A DNA stretch of 64,000 nt. Source: Girardinichthys multiradiatus. Lineage: Eukaryota > Chordata > Actinopteri > Cyprinodontiformes > Goodeidae. This document shows, piece by piece, positions 34,062 to 45,288 of the stretch. The notes below the pieces were generated by a model. It had not been told where the DNA came from. It saw nothing but the letters and a program-made list of their open reading frames with translations, and did no database searches. The stretch is taken from contig NC_061806.1 in assembly GCF_021462225.1 (NCBI RefSeq), forward strand, positions 5,948,734 through 6,012,733, in the 5' to 3' direction. Each line of letters opens with the position of its first letter. The stretch's first letter is position 1. Position numbers and translations under genes: made by a program.

Positions 34062-35880
34062 TTAAAATACTAATGTTAATCCAATCCTTTGTATTTTGAA
34101 TAAAGTATGTTTTATTTCCAACAAAATGTCTGGCCTACCATCTGAATGATTATGTTTTAAACTTAATAATGCTGAACTTGAGTCTGAACAAATTATTGTT
34201 TTTAATGGTTTTATATCCTCCACCCACTGCACTGCTGACAATATTTCCAATAATTCTCCTGAATATATCGATAATCCATTTGTTATTCTTTTTCCTACTT
34301 TTATTCTAAATTCTGATATTATTAATGCTACTTCTATTTTTTCATTTGTTTTTGATGCGTCTGTGTAAATCTGGACATATTGATAATAATTGTTTATATA
34401 TGCTTGTATTATACTTGAATCTAAAATACATTTTAGATCCTTTTTCTTTTCCATCAACGCCATATCCACCACTGCCTCTGGTAATAACCTCGGTGGTAGC
34501 ACTGGCAAAGGCAACATTGAACTTATTTCTTTATGATATATTTGAAATTCTTCTGCTATGTTATTGATAATCAAACCAAAACTCTTAAGTTTTTTTGTTT
34601 TTTTTCTCCCAGCATAGCTTTATAATATCACGTGTAGGATGATCCGGATTATTGCTTTTTAATTTATTGCTGTTTCCTTCGTAGATCTATGAATGAAAAC
34701 TATGAATTTTACTAAATGTTTTAGCTAATATTTCAGTTTTTTCTTTATCATCCGTTATAACTGTATTATCTATTTTTAATATAGGATATCCATATTCTTT
34801 TCTAATACCTTTCATTCTTTTAAATGTTTTCCAAATTTGGTCAATTTTTGTTTCTCTCCCTACATAATTACAAAAGTTTCTCCAATATTCTCTTTTTGCA
34901 TTCTTAATGATCTTTCTTACCTTTGCTTGCTTTCTTTTATACTCAATTAGATTCTGATAAATTGGGTTACTTTTTAATGCTTTAAAGGCTTTATTTCTTA
35001 GTTTTATTACTTCACTACACCATGGCACAATTTTTTTATCGTTCTGTCTTCCTCCTTTTTATTGACTCTTCTGCAGCTTGTAAGACTTTTTGACAGATAT
35101 TTATATTTAAACTATTTATATCAATTGACATATCTATTTCATCCAATTTCTTTTGACTTAAATATTTTAATTTTCCCCAATCAGCCTTATTAAAGTTCCA
35201 TCTTTTATATAATCCTGTATTCCTGTTATTTCTTAATATTCCTGTTATGATTTTAATGGGGTAATGATCACTGCCTACTGTAGTATCTTTGTCAATGTCC
35301 CACTCACAGTTATTAGCTAGAATTTGATACTATTGTTAAATCAATCACAGACTCTGTACCCGTTTTTACATTAATTCTTGTTCCTCTTCCATCATTTATT
35401 CATACCAAATTCTTCATTTCCATTATTTCTTCAATAATTTGTCAATTTTTATCATTACATTTTCCCATAATGTGCTGTTTAGCATTAAAATCTCCACACC
35501 AGATTACTTTTCCTTCTAAATACACCATTAATTCATCCATCAACTCAAATGATAATATTTTACATGGAATATAAAAATTTATTATCTTACATATTTCTTT
35601 TTTATCATAAATTTCAACTACTATCTATTCTAAATGTTAACCTTTTCCTGATATCTGATATTGTATTCCTTCTTTTATAAATATTCAACACCCTCCTCCA
35701 CTTCCCTCTTGTCTATCCCTTCTGATACTATTATACCCTTTAAACACAACATCTAGGTTTGGCTTTAATCATGTCTCCTGTATACATATAATTTATGATT
35801 TTTCATCAATTCCATCTATATACCCTTTAAATTCCTGTCCATTAGCAATTAACCTTGCATTCCACTGTAATATTATCATG
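34062..35880 (-). pseudogene. LINE ORF2 remnant: endonuclease, RT edge, RNase H
   Basis: Read from right to left. The endonuclease region is broken by stops but shows ICIQETWL, GDFNAKQHIMG and INDGRGTRI-like words. The pre-RT segment is open at 35028-34687 (VRKIIKNAKREYWRNFCNYV, IWKTFKRMKG). After only about 110 bp RNase H follows (IYTDASKTNE, GELLEILSAVQW, ICSDSSSAL) in a 170-codon open frame. About 1.5 kb of RT that should lie between is deleted. It is non-functional. Confidence 0.75.
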
Positions 35881-35983
35881 TGTTTCTATCAGCTGGGGAT
35901 CCTCCTTGCCTCCCGTCTGTTTCCAACTTTTTATTAATGTATTCCCGAGATCCTTCTTTAAACCCCATCTGCTCCTCTGACTA

Positions 35984-37083
35984 TTATTTTAATCTTTTCT
36001 GTTTTGCTTGTTCAGTGCAGTTAATGACATAAGCTATAAATAATATCAGTTTTTCCACAGACATTGTGACATTTTCCTCTGATTCTACTTTTCTTTGTTG
36101 ATAAACTGGAATCTTAATTTGAACTTCATCCCTTGTTCTTTCATTCTGTACATTTTTGACTGCTTCAGCATAGCTTCTGTTTTTAGTCATTTTAATTTGT
36201 TGAATTTATTTTGCTTTCTTCCTTACCTCACATCCCCTGAATGTAACTCTATGTTTCCCTCCACAATTGCAAAATTTTTCCTGCACTTCTTCCCCACAAT
36301 CTTCAATTCGATGGTCTTCTCCACACTTCGGACATCTTTGTTAACCTTTGCATACAGCTGTTATGTGGCCTCATCTCTGACATTTATAAGATCTTAGTGG
36401 TGGGGGAATGAAAGGCCTCACAGAAAAACTCAGATATCCTATTTTGACATTTTGTGGCAACACTGTTTCTTCAAAATCTATTGAAATTGACAGGCTTCCC
36501 ACTCTTTCTCCGTTTACATTTTCTGTCAATATTTTGAGATTTTTTACCTTTGTACCAACAATGCTTTTTTTTTTAAATTGTCTATATCTTCCTCCAGAGT
36601 AATGCCATAAATTACCCCCGAATGATTTTATCTTCTCCACTAATCATCCTCTCTGTCACCGTTTTCTTGCAAATGTTTTCAACTTGTAAAGCCTTTCTTC
36701 TTTGTTCTTCAGTTTTACACGTCACCAGTATATTTCCATCTCTCAATACCTTCACTATTTCAACATCTCCTGTCTTTTTTTTATTTCTCTAGATAGTGAA
36801 ATAGGACTCAGGTTCTCTTTTTCTGCTTCATTTTTTATCTTTAATATTATTTTACATTTTTCCCTTACAATTTTCCTCCTACTACTCTATCTTCTTCAGA
36901 ACTGTTTTCTTCCAGCTCTCTTTTAGTCCTTTGGCTGTCTAACATCTTTCCTTCTTCTGCTTTACCTCTTCCCCATCCTCTCCCTCTACTTACTGGCGTC
37001 CATTCATCAAAGTCCATATTGTCCTCCTGTGTGTCCATTCTGAACCATTCACATACCAGTTTATGCCTTTTACCGACTTCCAA
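35984..37083 (-). pseudogene. LINE ORF1 remnant with CCHC knuckle
   Basis: Broken minus-strand frames. The N-terminal part (37083-36865, MDFDEWTPVSRGRG) is acidic and Gly/Arg rich. The middle (36640-36371) contains VKNLKILTENVNGERVGSLS. Then comes a zinc knuckle CPKCGEDHRIEDC (about 36297-36337) and a C-terminal tail (36190-35984, RSYAEAV). This architecture is typical of the nucleic-acid-binding ORF1 protein of I-clade LINEs. Several stops and frameshifts are present. Confidence 0.65.
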
Positions 37084-37196
37084 AAGTAAATAATCTCTCA
37101 GTATCTATCTGTTCGATACTGTTATCAAAATTCAATCTCGGCAGCGATTAGTTGATCAGTTCGCCTTCCCAGGTATCATCAATTGCCTCTGGTATT

Positions 37197-37213
37197 ATTT
37201 ATATACACATGTG

Positions 37214-37245
<32 letters not shown>

Positions 37246-37250
37246 AATAT
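37197..37250. repeat. (TG/TA)n microsatellite
   Basis: tatacacatgtgtatgtgta followed by a pure (TA)n run, next to the 5' end of the I-clade LINE. Confidence 0.9.
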
Positions 37251-37975
37251 AGCGAGATCTAGTCCATCTTTAGTGAATTATTTTGTAGTTCCTGATGTTG
37301 TGCTTGTTCTGTTTCCTGGTGCTGTGGTGAATTTATGCACATTGACCCCGGCCTTGCTCCAGCATCCGGTAAAAATAGACTCCGGGTGAATTAGATGGCT
37401 GCCTGCATGTCGCAGCATTGGTGCTCTGCCATCTGATGAAAGCTGACTTCTGACTCTGCTGTGTCTCTCTGTGATAGTGACTGAAATATATCTAAAGAAA
37501 TATCAAATTCTTTGCTGCTGTCTGTGTTGCTGCCATTGCAGCAGCAGAGGGTTTACCTGCAGGGGTTCCCCTGTGACGTCATAAAAGAGCGCAACAAAAT
37601 CACAAAGGAGTAGTCTGGAAATGCCTTTTTGGTTAAATTTATGACCATATATCTCAACAACTGTTTATTTTAGTGTCATAAATTTACTTTTTAAAATATA
37701 TTATCAATATTTCCTTTCAATAAATGTAATTGGATTTATCATGAAAATTTGATGTCACAGGCACTTTAATGTGTTCATTACATTTCTTAGTGCTACTAAC
37801 TATACGAGTTTAAAGTTGCTTTTGTGCCTTATAAACACTGATGCTAAATACCACACAGAAATATTACTGTTTATGTTTTATATTAATGTAAACTAAAGTT
37901 ATATTAGTACATGATATAAGTAATTTGAGCGGTGGTAGTAGTCTGACTATATATGTTGAATTTGAATCAGGTTAA
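37251..37975. other. non-coding, nothing recognised
   Basis: No exon-like segment or repeat family was recognised. A CAG-containing patch near 37510-37550 is too short to call. Confidence 0.5.
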
Positions 37976-37989
37976 TTCCAAAATCCAAA

Positions 37990-38300
37990 ATTTATTGTCT
38001 CAGGAAATTAGAATATTACATATGATGAATAAAAAACATATTTTAAACAAAAATGTCAGGCTTCTGACAAGTATGATCATTTGTATGCACTTAGTGCCTA
38101 GTTGGGCCTCCTTTTGCATGAATTACTGCATCAATGCAGCGTGGCATGGAGACGATCAGCCTATGGTTCTGCTGAGATGTAATGGCAGCCCAGGTTGCTT
38201 TGGTAGCTGCCTTCAGGTCATCTGCTTTGTTGGGTCTGGTGATCAGGATTCCGACAAGGCCAGTAAACTTTCTCCACACCAAACTTCATACATCTGCAAA
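37990..38300 (-). mobile_element. Tc1-like transposon fragment (transposase C-terminus)
   Basis: The minus strand encodes the end of a Tc1-type transposase (DDLKAATKATWAAITSQQ, HRLIVSMPRCIDAVIHAKGG), followed by part of its terminal repeat. The terminal part (ggcttctgacaagtatgatc... gcatgaattactgcat) matches the family at 43636-44565, which lies in the opposite orientation. The rest of the element is missing. Confidence 0.75.
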
Positions 38301-38574
38301 CACGGATATGATTGTAACACCGGAATTCATGAGTGATCTGAGAGAATAAATTGAAATGCACAGAAAACAGAACACAAGAGAACAAGAAATAACCAAGAAA
38401 CTCAACACAAACAAATAAACTGATATGGCAAAACCCTAATGTCAATAATAAACTGATAATAATAAACTTGTGTTTTGTTGGCAAGACATAGAAGCATTAG
38501 GCTAGGAGGATGTTTTTAAACTTTTTCTCTTTTATTGGTATTGTGTTACGGAATTACATGCCTGCCTTTGGTAG

Positions 38575-38690
38575 CAAATCAAGATGGCGGCTGCTTTGAC
38601 GTATCGCGTGAGAAGGGTCTAGTTCCGGTGGAGCTCCGCTACAAACATTGGGCGTGTTCCTTAATGGTTAGCCGGGGGTTTACACGTGTG
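38575..38690. other. short CpG-containing patch with YY1-like word
   Basis: caagatggcggctgctttga at about 38580 resembles a YY1 site, and the following bases are richer in CpG than the surroundings. No gene start is visible next to it. It immediately precedes the hAT insertion. Confidence 0.3.
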
Positions 38691-39227
38691 GTGGAGACTA
38701 GAGGGTGACACGGGAGTGGATTTTCTCTCCTGTCCCATCCCGCTCCCACAGAAAAATGTCTTGTCCCATCCCAATCCCAGGCCAGCATAACAAAAAAAAT
38801 CCTGTCCCGTCCCACTCCTGGTAAATTGACTCCCACTCCCATCCCGATGCTCCCATTCAGAATGACTCCCACTCCTGTGCCACTCCCGTTTTTGTTTTTT
38901 TCATTTAGTCTTTTGGCAATTTCTTTCTTTGAAGGACCAGTTAGGTCCCTGTTTTTAGCTGTAGTAAAGGCCAGTTAAAGTAAAAAGAATAATAATGAAG
39001 AAATAATAAAATATCAAACAAGGAAACAAACCATGTCTATCTTAGCTGAATAAACAAAATGTACATAGTTGTATTTTACTCATTTATTAAGTGACTGTTT
39101 CCTTTGAACAATGACATTACTTTTATGTTTCAAGTTGCTGAAACGAAAGAAAAATGCACCTAGTAAGAGAACTGTACTTGTTGAACAAAAGTGCAAAAAG
39201 GCATTACCTTCACAATTTAGAAACTGT

Positions 39228-39320
39228 ACCTCAATGGTTCACAGCCCTGGTCCTCAGGGACCCCTTCCCTGCAGGTTTTAGATGTGTGTCTGCTCCAGAA
39301 CACCTGATTCAAATTCTGAC
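39228..39320 (+). repeat. fragment of a common fish DNA repeat
   Basis: Contains the phrase agccctggtcctcagggacc followed by ctgcaggttttagatg and ctgctccagaacacctgatt, a dispersed palindromic fish repeat of which only one half is present. It lies within the hAT composite. Confidence 0.55.
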
Positions 39321-39387
39321 ATGACCTCCTATACAGGCATCAAGAATGGAGGGTCAAACTGGACAAATTTAATACAATAAAATCATC

Positions 39388-39698
39388 ATTAAATAAATAA
39401 ATGTTGTGAATGTCCCATAAGTGAAGTAAATGTAACATGAAAGAAATGTAACATTAAATGTGCCATTAAATTAAAGGTACCATTTATTTATTTAATACAT
39501 CATTAGAAACAATAAATGTACCATTATATCATGAAATGGATTATTATGCAATTAAATGTGCCACTGAATAATTAAGTATAATTTTAAAGATGACATGGCG
39601 TAATTAGTGGTACACTTAATATTTAATGATGTATTAAATAAATTGTACATTTAATGGTACATTCAATTTTTTTCTATTTCACAACATATTTATTTAAT
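39388..39698. mobile_element. AT-rich foldback (MITE-like) element
   Basis: The left end attaaataaataaatgttgtg (39388 on) and right end, whose complement reads attaaataaatatgttgtgaa (39678-39698), form about 21-bp terminal inverted repeats. The interior is a patchwork of aaatgtaccattaaat-type words in both orientations. No coding capacity. Nested in the hAT composite. Confidence 0.65.
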
Positions 39699-39721
39699 AT
39701 CTTCCCTTGATGAAGCCTTTC

Positions 39722-40264
39722 TACGGAGTCCGTGAGGGGACATGGGGGATTTTTTTCTTTTTTGTGTCCCCACGCAATAGTCTTTGCGTTATTTCGCAAT
39801 ACTTTGTGGGATAGTTTCCAAACCAGATAACTGCAAAAATGAAACAAACACTACACCCGTTTTGAGATTTATTGAGTTTTATTTTGAAATCGGCCTTAAA
39901 TAAAATTATCTTCAATCAGACTAAAAGACAGTTTTTATCCACAAGCTGTCAAACAAACTACCGAACTCTGGACCATAAAACTGCACGAAACCACATCTGT
40001 GACACTTTGTTTGCTTATTACTGCTGCATGATGTGTACTTTTTTTGTAAGCCGTGTTTTTGTTTTTATCGTGATTTGAACGGTTCTTCTTATCTAAAGCA
40101 TTTCATCGCATTGTTTACTGCGTGTTAACCTGCATATGACAAATAAACCATATCAATGACATATTAGTGTTTGTTTTATGAGCAGTTTGTCATCTGTGCT
40201 GCTGTTCCAAAATGCCGAACGCAAAAGTAATACATTTCCCCATGTCCCCTCACGGGCTTCCGTA
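39722..40264. mobile_element. 543-bp element with 26-bp terminal inverted repeats
   Basis: The left end tacggagtccgtgaggggac+atgggg (39722-39748) and right end (40238-40264, complement tacggaagcccgtgaggggac) are inverted repeats with two or three differences. The interior has no long coding frame with family features. Superfamily is not assigned. Nested in the hAT composite, 23 bp from the foldback element. Confidence 0.6.
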
Positions 40265-40956
40265 CCTTACCTCTTAAATCTTTAGCGCACATGCAGCAAT
40301 TTTGTTGGTCAGAAGAGACTTGACACATGATGGTACTTTTGGTTTGATGAATGAAGAGATGCAGGGCTGATTCAATCCAGAATCTGTCTTACATGTGTCC
40401 CTTAATCACTGGTGAACTTGATTACTACTAAACACGTTTTACAAGCAGCAGACTGCATGTTAACACCGCTACATTCAACTCTCCTGAAGTTCGGTAATAT
40501 TTGCGACTTTCCTGTCAGCTCTATGAGTTTAATAGATAAGTCCTGACTTCTGACTTTACGTTGCAAATCCAATATCACCATGTCCAGTTCTCCACCTGCG
40601 TTTGCTCCCTCAATTCTGAGCGCAGGTGGAAAACATCGATCAGAAGCACTGTTGGCTTGTGGGTCGTGTAGTTCGTTTGACTCACATTATAGTATAGGCT
40701 TCTTGGAAAAAAACTACACAATGGCGCCGTCGATCCAAGTTTTTTTTTTCTTAAAGTTTATAACAAAGTCTCAGTTTTACATTTCCAAAGACAATTGATC
40801 CTAGTTTGTTTTCCCTCCTATTGGTTAGCTCCCACTCCCGTCTGCTCCAGTTCATGTTTTATCCTGTACCGTCCCAATCACGTGATCTTTACTGACGCTG
40901 TCTCCCGTCCCGTGACCCGTGGGACTCCCGAAAAAATTTCAGCCTCTAGTGGAGAC

Positions 40957-41488
40957 AACGAAGTGGAATGGGAGGGGTGTTCCTTTTAAATGGATTGTGT
41001 TTTCCAGGGTAAAGCTGAAGATACCCTGTCACGCCTATCCAAGATTATTTCATTCACTGCTAACAATGTAAATATAGACCTCCTGTGAACTCCTGCTTGG
41101 TAAAACACAGTCTGTCGTCTTCTGCAGATTCACTGACAGTATTCAGTACAGTAGACTGCTTTTATGTAAGGAACCAAAGACCTATGTTATGTTCCAAGTG
41201 TGTTTCACTTCTTACCCTGGGGGATCTGATCCTAGACTCGCCGTATGAATTGGTGTGCAAACCACGCCCATCCGGCGTGGTGCGCATCCTCAGGCAGAAG
41301 ATGGAGACTCCGCCCCTTTCCTTAGATTTTAGTTGCAGAGAGCAATGAATTTTCACAGCCACCGATAATATCATGATTTAGGTGATCAGGTAATACCGAT
41401 AATTAATATACATACTTTTTAATTTAACGTTTAGGTAATTATCCATTTGGTACGACCTTTAACCTTTCAACTTAAACCCAAAGACAAA
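40957..41488 (+). promoter_or_regulatory. mrps18b: mrps18b upstream region
   Basis: From the hAT element to the mrps18b start codon. It holds GC-box-like words (accacgccc at 41261, ctccgcccc at about 41310) and an 8-bp-arm inverted repeat accacgcc/ggcgtggt (41261-41281). The start codon itself lies in caaaatggccgc (41485-41496), which is also a YY1-type word often found at the start of ribosomal-protein-like genes. The transcription start is not defined. Confidence 0.4.
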
Positions 41489-44400
41489 ATGGCCGCTTAC
41501 GTGTCGAACATGTACAGGATATTTTCTCGTGAATTGACTTCAGTTTCATTCCAGTTTCGTCAATATCGGGTATGATACGTTAATGTCCCGTCAATATGCT
41601 CACTAGCTGAAATAAATAAGTTTCCACAATGGGTCAGACGGACGTGGTTCTGACGTGATTTCTGTCTCCTTCAGTCCTGCCTGCAGAGGCTAGCGGTGAA
41701 GCCGGTCCACCCGCCTGCACTGTTTTCACACCAGCTGGGGAGCTCAGCAGCATCCCGGCAGAAGGAGGCAGACGTTCAGGTGTCACAGACTTTGGATCGG
41801 TACAAACAAAGACCCTGGGATTACCTGGAGAGCGAAGGTACTGAAGGGAAATACATTTTTACATTATTATTGCCAAGTGTTGGCTGTACAGCGTTTCCAT
41901 GTTTTTGGCAGAGTATGTTGAGCGGTATGGAAGCAGTGCGGTGTGGGCAGGCTACAGGAGGAACCATAAAGGAGGCATCCCACCCCAGACGACACGCAAG
42001 ACTTGCATTGTAACGTTTTTCCCTGTAGAAATGACGTCTCTTGGCTCTGCTGTTTGAAATAACTACAACAGTGTTTTTTGCAGAGAGGAGATAAGATATG
42101 TGGGAACCCCTGTCCAGTCTGTAGAGATCCTAACATCATCATTCACCATCAGGTTGGTGAAGGTCTGACTCTGCATATTTAACAGAGCATCATGTTTTCT
42201 AGCTTTTCACAAACTGTTAATGATTCATTTGTTTAAAACAGAACATCTGTATGAAGTCAATATACCTGATGAAATTTGAATTTATCTAGATTTTGTTTAT
42301 TCCTTATTCAAAATCCATTTTCTTTTATTTATTTTTTTAATATAAAAATCCCTTGTCCCAGTTTTGAAGCTTCCACCTGCAGAGATTAAGGTAGGAAGCT
42401 TCTTCTGGGGAACAAAGTTGAACCAGAATAACCCCTGGTATCTTTGCTTGTAGAATGTGAAGTTACTCCAGCAGTTCATCAGTCCCCATACTGGAATGGT
42501 GTACGATCCCACTCTAACTGGTAAGCCACCTTTTTGATCTTTTAATGCCTAAAGTCTAGCAGCTGATTATATGCTCACTGATTTTTCTGGTGGATCTCCT
42601 TTCCTCAGGTGTGTGTATGAAACAACAAAAAAAGCTTAATGAAGCCATCGACAAAGCAAGAGACGATGGTATGAAATTCTAAGCATTAATGAAACTCTGC
42701 ATTAAGTACTTTAGAAGCCACGGCACCATTTGGCCTCAGTTTTCAAACATATTTAATTGCCCATAAATTCACGTCCTATAAGTAAAATGTTTTATAGTGA
42801 GTAACAGTTATCAGGCAGATAAGAAGTCCAGTTATAATATGCTTCTTGAAGAAAATAAGTCTGTTTCAACGTTATTTAACAGATTCAGAAAATACACTGT
42901 TCAGTTTCAGGATATTCTTCAACCATTATCAGTGTTTAAACTGTTGTGATTCAGTTAAGCTGTATCAAAAATATTAGCTTCATCTAAACCTTCAACTTGT
43001 ATGTTAGACCCAATCCCAACCAAATTATTTAAAGAAGTGTTCCCTCTGATTACCAGCCCCATTTTAGTTATGATTAATCTATCCTTAGTAAATGAATATG
43101 TACCACAAGCTTTTAAGGTAGCTGTAATTAAACCTTTGCTTAAGAAACCTTCGCTTGATCGAGATGACTTAATAAATTACAGACCTATATCCAATCTTCC
43201 ATTCTTATCTAAAAGTCTTGAGAAAATAGTTGCTAATCAAATGTGTGAGAATTTGCACAGCAATGATCTGTTTGAAGAGTTTCAGTCAGGTTTCAGAGCT
43301 CATCAAAGCACTGAAACAGCTCTGCTGAAAGTCACTAATGATATTCTTATGGCCTCAGATAATGGACTTGTGTCTGTACTGGTTCTGTTAGATCTCAGTG
43401 CTGAATTTGATCCAGTCAGTTCAGTTCATTTCAGTTTATTTATATAATGCCAATTCACAACAAATATCATCTCAATCAATTATAGTATTCTCTTAGAAAG
43501 GGTTTAACATGCTGTATTGATTTAGGGAAAGGGACTAGGCTGTTTTAAAACACATTTGTCTGATAAATTCTAGTTTGTTCCTGTTAATCATAAATCTTTA
43601 TTGACCAAGGTCAATTAGACCAATTCTCTTTACTACAGGTACATCTAAAAAAATTTAATATTGTAAAAGTTCAATATTTTTTTGTCACTTCAAAAGGTGA
43701 GTCATACAGATTCATTACACATAGTAAAATATTTCCAGAATGAAAACCCAAAAATTCAGTCTCAAAAAATCAGAATGTTATGAAAAAGTTTAATAATGGA
43801 AACTCATGGTGTCACAGCCTAATCAGCTAACTTTAAAAGTTGGCTACACAGTCATGGGGAAGACTGCTGATTGGACAGATGTCCAGAAGACAGTCATCAA
43901 CACCCTCCACAAGGAGGGGAAGGCGCAAAACATCACTGCTAAAAAAGCTGGTTGTTCAGTGTGCTCTATCCAAGCATATTCATAGGAAGTTGAGTGGAAG
44001 GAAAAAGTGTGGCAGGAAGAGGTGTACCAGCAACACAGATAACTGTAGCCTTGAGAGATTTGTAAAGCAAAATCCATTCAAGAGTTTGGGGGACGCATGG
44101 TATAGCGATAGAGCATGCAACCCATATATGAATCTATTGTCAAGAGAAGGATAAGAGATCCCAGAACCAACAATGCAGATGACCTGAAGGCTGCTATCAA
44201 AGCAACCTGGGCTTCCAGAACTGCAGGCTGATCGCCTCCATGCCATGCCGCACTGATGCAGTAATTCATGCAAGAGGAGGCCCAGCCAAGTATTGTTAGC
44301 ATAGAAATGATCACACCATTTAGAAGCCTGGCATTTCTCTTTAAAATATCCTTTTTCATTTCTTATGGAATAATCAAATTTTCTGAAACGCTGAATTTGG

Positions 44401-45086
44401 GGTTTTTATTCTTTGTTAACTATAATCATTACACTTAAAAGGAATGCTTGACATATTTCCCTCTCTGTGTTAAAGAATCTATACGGTACAAGTTACACTT
44501 TATGAAATGAGTGACAGAAATATTAAACTTTTTCACAATATTGTCATTTTTTTTAGATGTACCTGTGTGCATATTTATTTCCACATAAATTTAGTTATAC
44601 TTCAGCTATATCAAGTGTAACAGATTACATTAGGTTTTAACTTTAGTCACAGAATAAATTAATCAAATTGAAACAAATGATGACTGTGCATTTATATAAA
44701 ATTATGGGGTTTCATAAATTGACATTTAGGTCAACTAATGTAACTAAGTTTTTATGCAGAACCTTGAGCTACTTTTTTACTCTGGCGTCACTGAAAAGTG
44801 AAAATGACCAAAAAGCAACTTCAAGCATGTTTGTGACAAGCAACGGAAAAACTTGAAATGAAATAATTGACCATTTCTCCTTTCAGGTTTACTTCCTTTT
44901 CAGATTCCATATGTGGAATTTTCAGGAGAGGACTATTCTAACAGTCATGATGCTGTTGGGCTCACATCACCTCCACTGTTCCTAAACTCCAGTGCAAACT
45001 GGTATACCTGGTACGGAGAAATAACGCCTGATGATACAACACTGAATCAAGTCAAGAAGACATACAAGGCTTATTTAAAACGCTAG
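41489..45086 (+). CDS. mrps18b: Mitochondrial small ribosomal subunit protein bS18 family (MRPS18B)
   Basis: Seven exons: 41489-41569, 41675-41837, 41912-42009, 42084-42152, 42454-42520, 42609-42668, 44887-45086. All have GT-AG borders and consistent phases; 738 bp, 245 residues. The protein is a component of the mitochondrial 28S ribosomal subunit. The N-terminal 30-60 residues are Arg/Ser-rich without acidic residues at first, as in a mitochondrial presequence ([16 protein letters not shown]). The S18-like core shows [48 protein letters not shown] (zinc-ligand-like cysteines) and [20 protein letters not shown]. The C-terminal [16 protein letters not shown] matches the MRPS18B extension, which sets it apart from the 18A and 18C paralogues. 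The last intron (2.2 kb) holds LINE and Tc1 remnants. It runs tail-to-tail with abcf1. Confidence 0.97.
42970..43480 (+). mobile_element. L2/Rex1-like LINE fragment: RT start joined to inverted 3' tail
   Basis: In the mrps18b last intron. Bases 43001-43415 encode RT fingers and palm start ([64 protein letters not shown]). At 43416-43480 the sequence switches to the 3' tail of the same LINE family in opposite orientation (cagtttatttatataatgcc then aattcacaac). Either twin-priming inversion or two insertions could explain it. Confidence 0.75.
43636..44565 (+). mobile_element. Tc1-like transposon, internally deleted
   Basis: 930 bp with ends caggtacatctaaaaaaa and its reverse complement. TA precedes the left end; TG follows the right end where TA is expected. 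The transposase starts [18 protein letters not shown] with DNA-binding domain remnants ([13 protein letters not shown]), then jumps to the C-terminal end ([13 protein letters not shown]... HAALMQ), so the DDE catalytic domain is gone. Same family as the piece at 37990-38300. It sits in the mrps18b last intron. Confidence 0.75.
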
Positions 45087-45122
45087 TATCATGAAAGAAT
45101 CTCTGTACACATAACTAAACTA

Positions 45123-45128
45123 AATAAA
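45123..45128 (+). terminator. mrps18b: mrps18b polyadenylation signal
   Basis: AATAAA 37 bases past the mrps18b stop codon, only 25 bases from the abcf1 signal on the other strand. Confidence 0.6.
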
Positions 45129-45152
45129 ACAAAAATGCAATTGAAAGTTTGT

Positions 45153-45158
45153 TTTATT
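45153..45158 (-). terminator. abcf1: abcf1 polyadenylation signal
   Basis: AATAAA on the minus strand, 131 bases past the abcf1 stop codon. Confidence 0.6.
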
Positions 45159-45288
45159 AAGCTTTGACAGATCATAGTTAAAGATATTTAATCTTCCTGC
45201 ATATGTGAAATTATGAATGAATATTCCAACAGTTCTGATGCATTTGATTTTAAATAATGCAGAGCTGGGGGACCTCCGCTGTAACTGA

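Larger units (their letters stand above)
33436..37150 (-). mobile_element. I-clade-like LINE with RNase H, decayed
   Basis: A minus-strand LINE about 3.7 kb long. Order from its 5' end (right): ORF1 with zinc-knuckle (37083 to about 36000), endonuclease (about 35880-35040), pre-RT segment (35028-34687), RNase H (34574-34062), a zinc-knuckle-like tail (RLRFGHTGLNSTLF, then FDYCGEEE; about 33880-33750), and a 3' UTR ending in a GAA-type repeat (complement of cttcttcttcttcttg at 33443-33458). The combination of ORF1 zinc-knuckle, endonuclease, RT and RNase H is that of the I clade. The catalytic RT core is missing. Confidence 0.75.
38691..40956. mobile_element. hAT-type non-autonomous element, composite (with 8-bp TSD)
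   Basis: The element spans 38699-40948 and is flanked by a perfect 8-bp direct repeat gtggagac (38691-38698 and 40949-40956). The ends are tagaggGTGAc and its imperfect reverse complement (…cagcctcta). Subterminal DNA at both ends is made of irregular repeats of tcccactccc/tcccatcccg. No transposase is encoded. It has itself been hit by other elements: the foldback at 39388-39698, the TIR element at 39722-40264, and a short fish repeat fragment at 39228-39320. Confidence 0.7.

Noticed and set aside
41085..41348. 87-codon frame upstream of mrps18b
   Set aside because: Sits in the upstream region with GC boxes; the reverse strand is equally open and no family is recognised.
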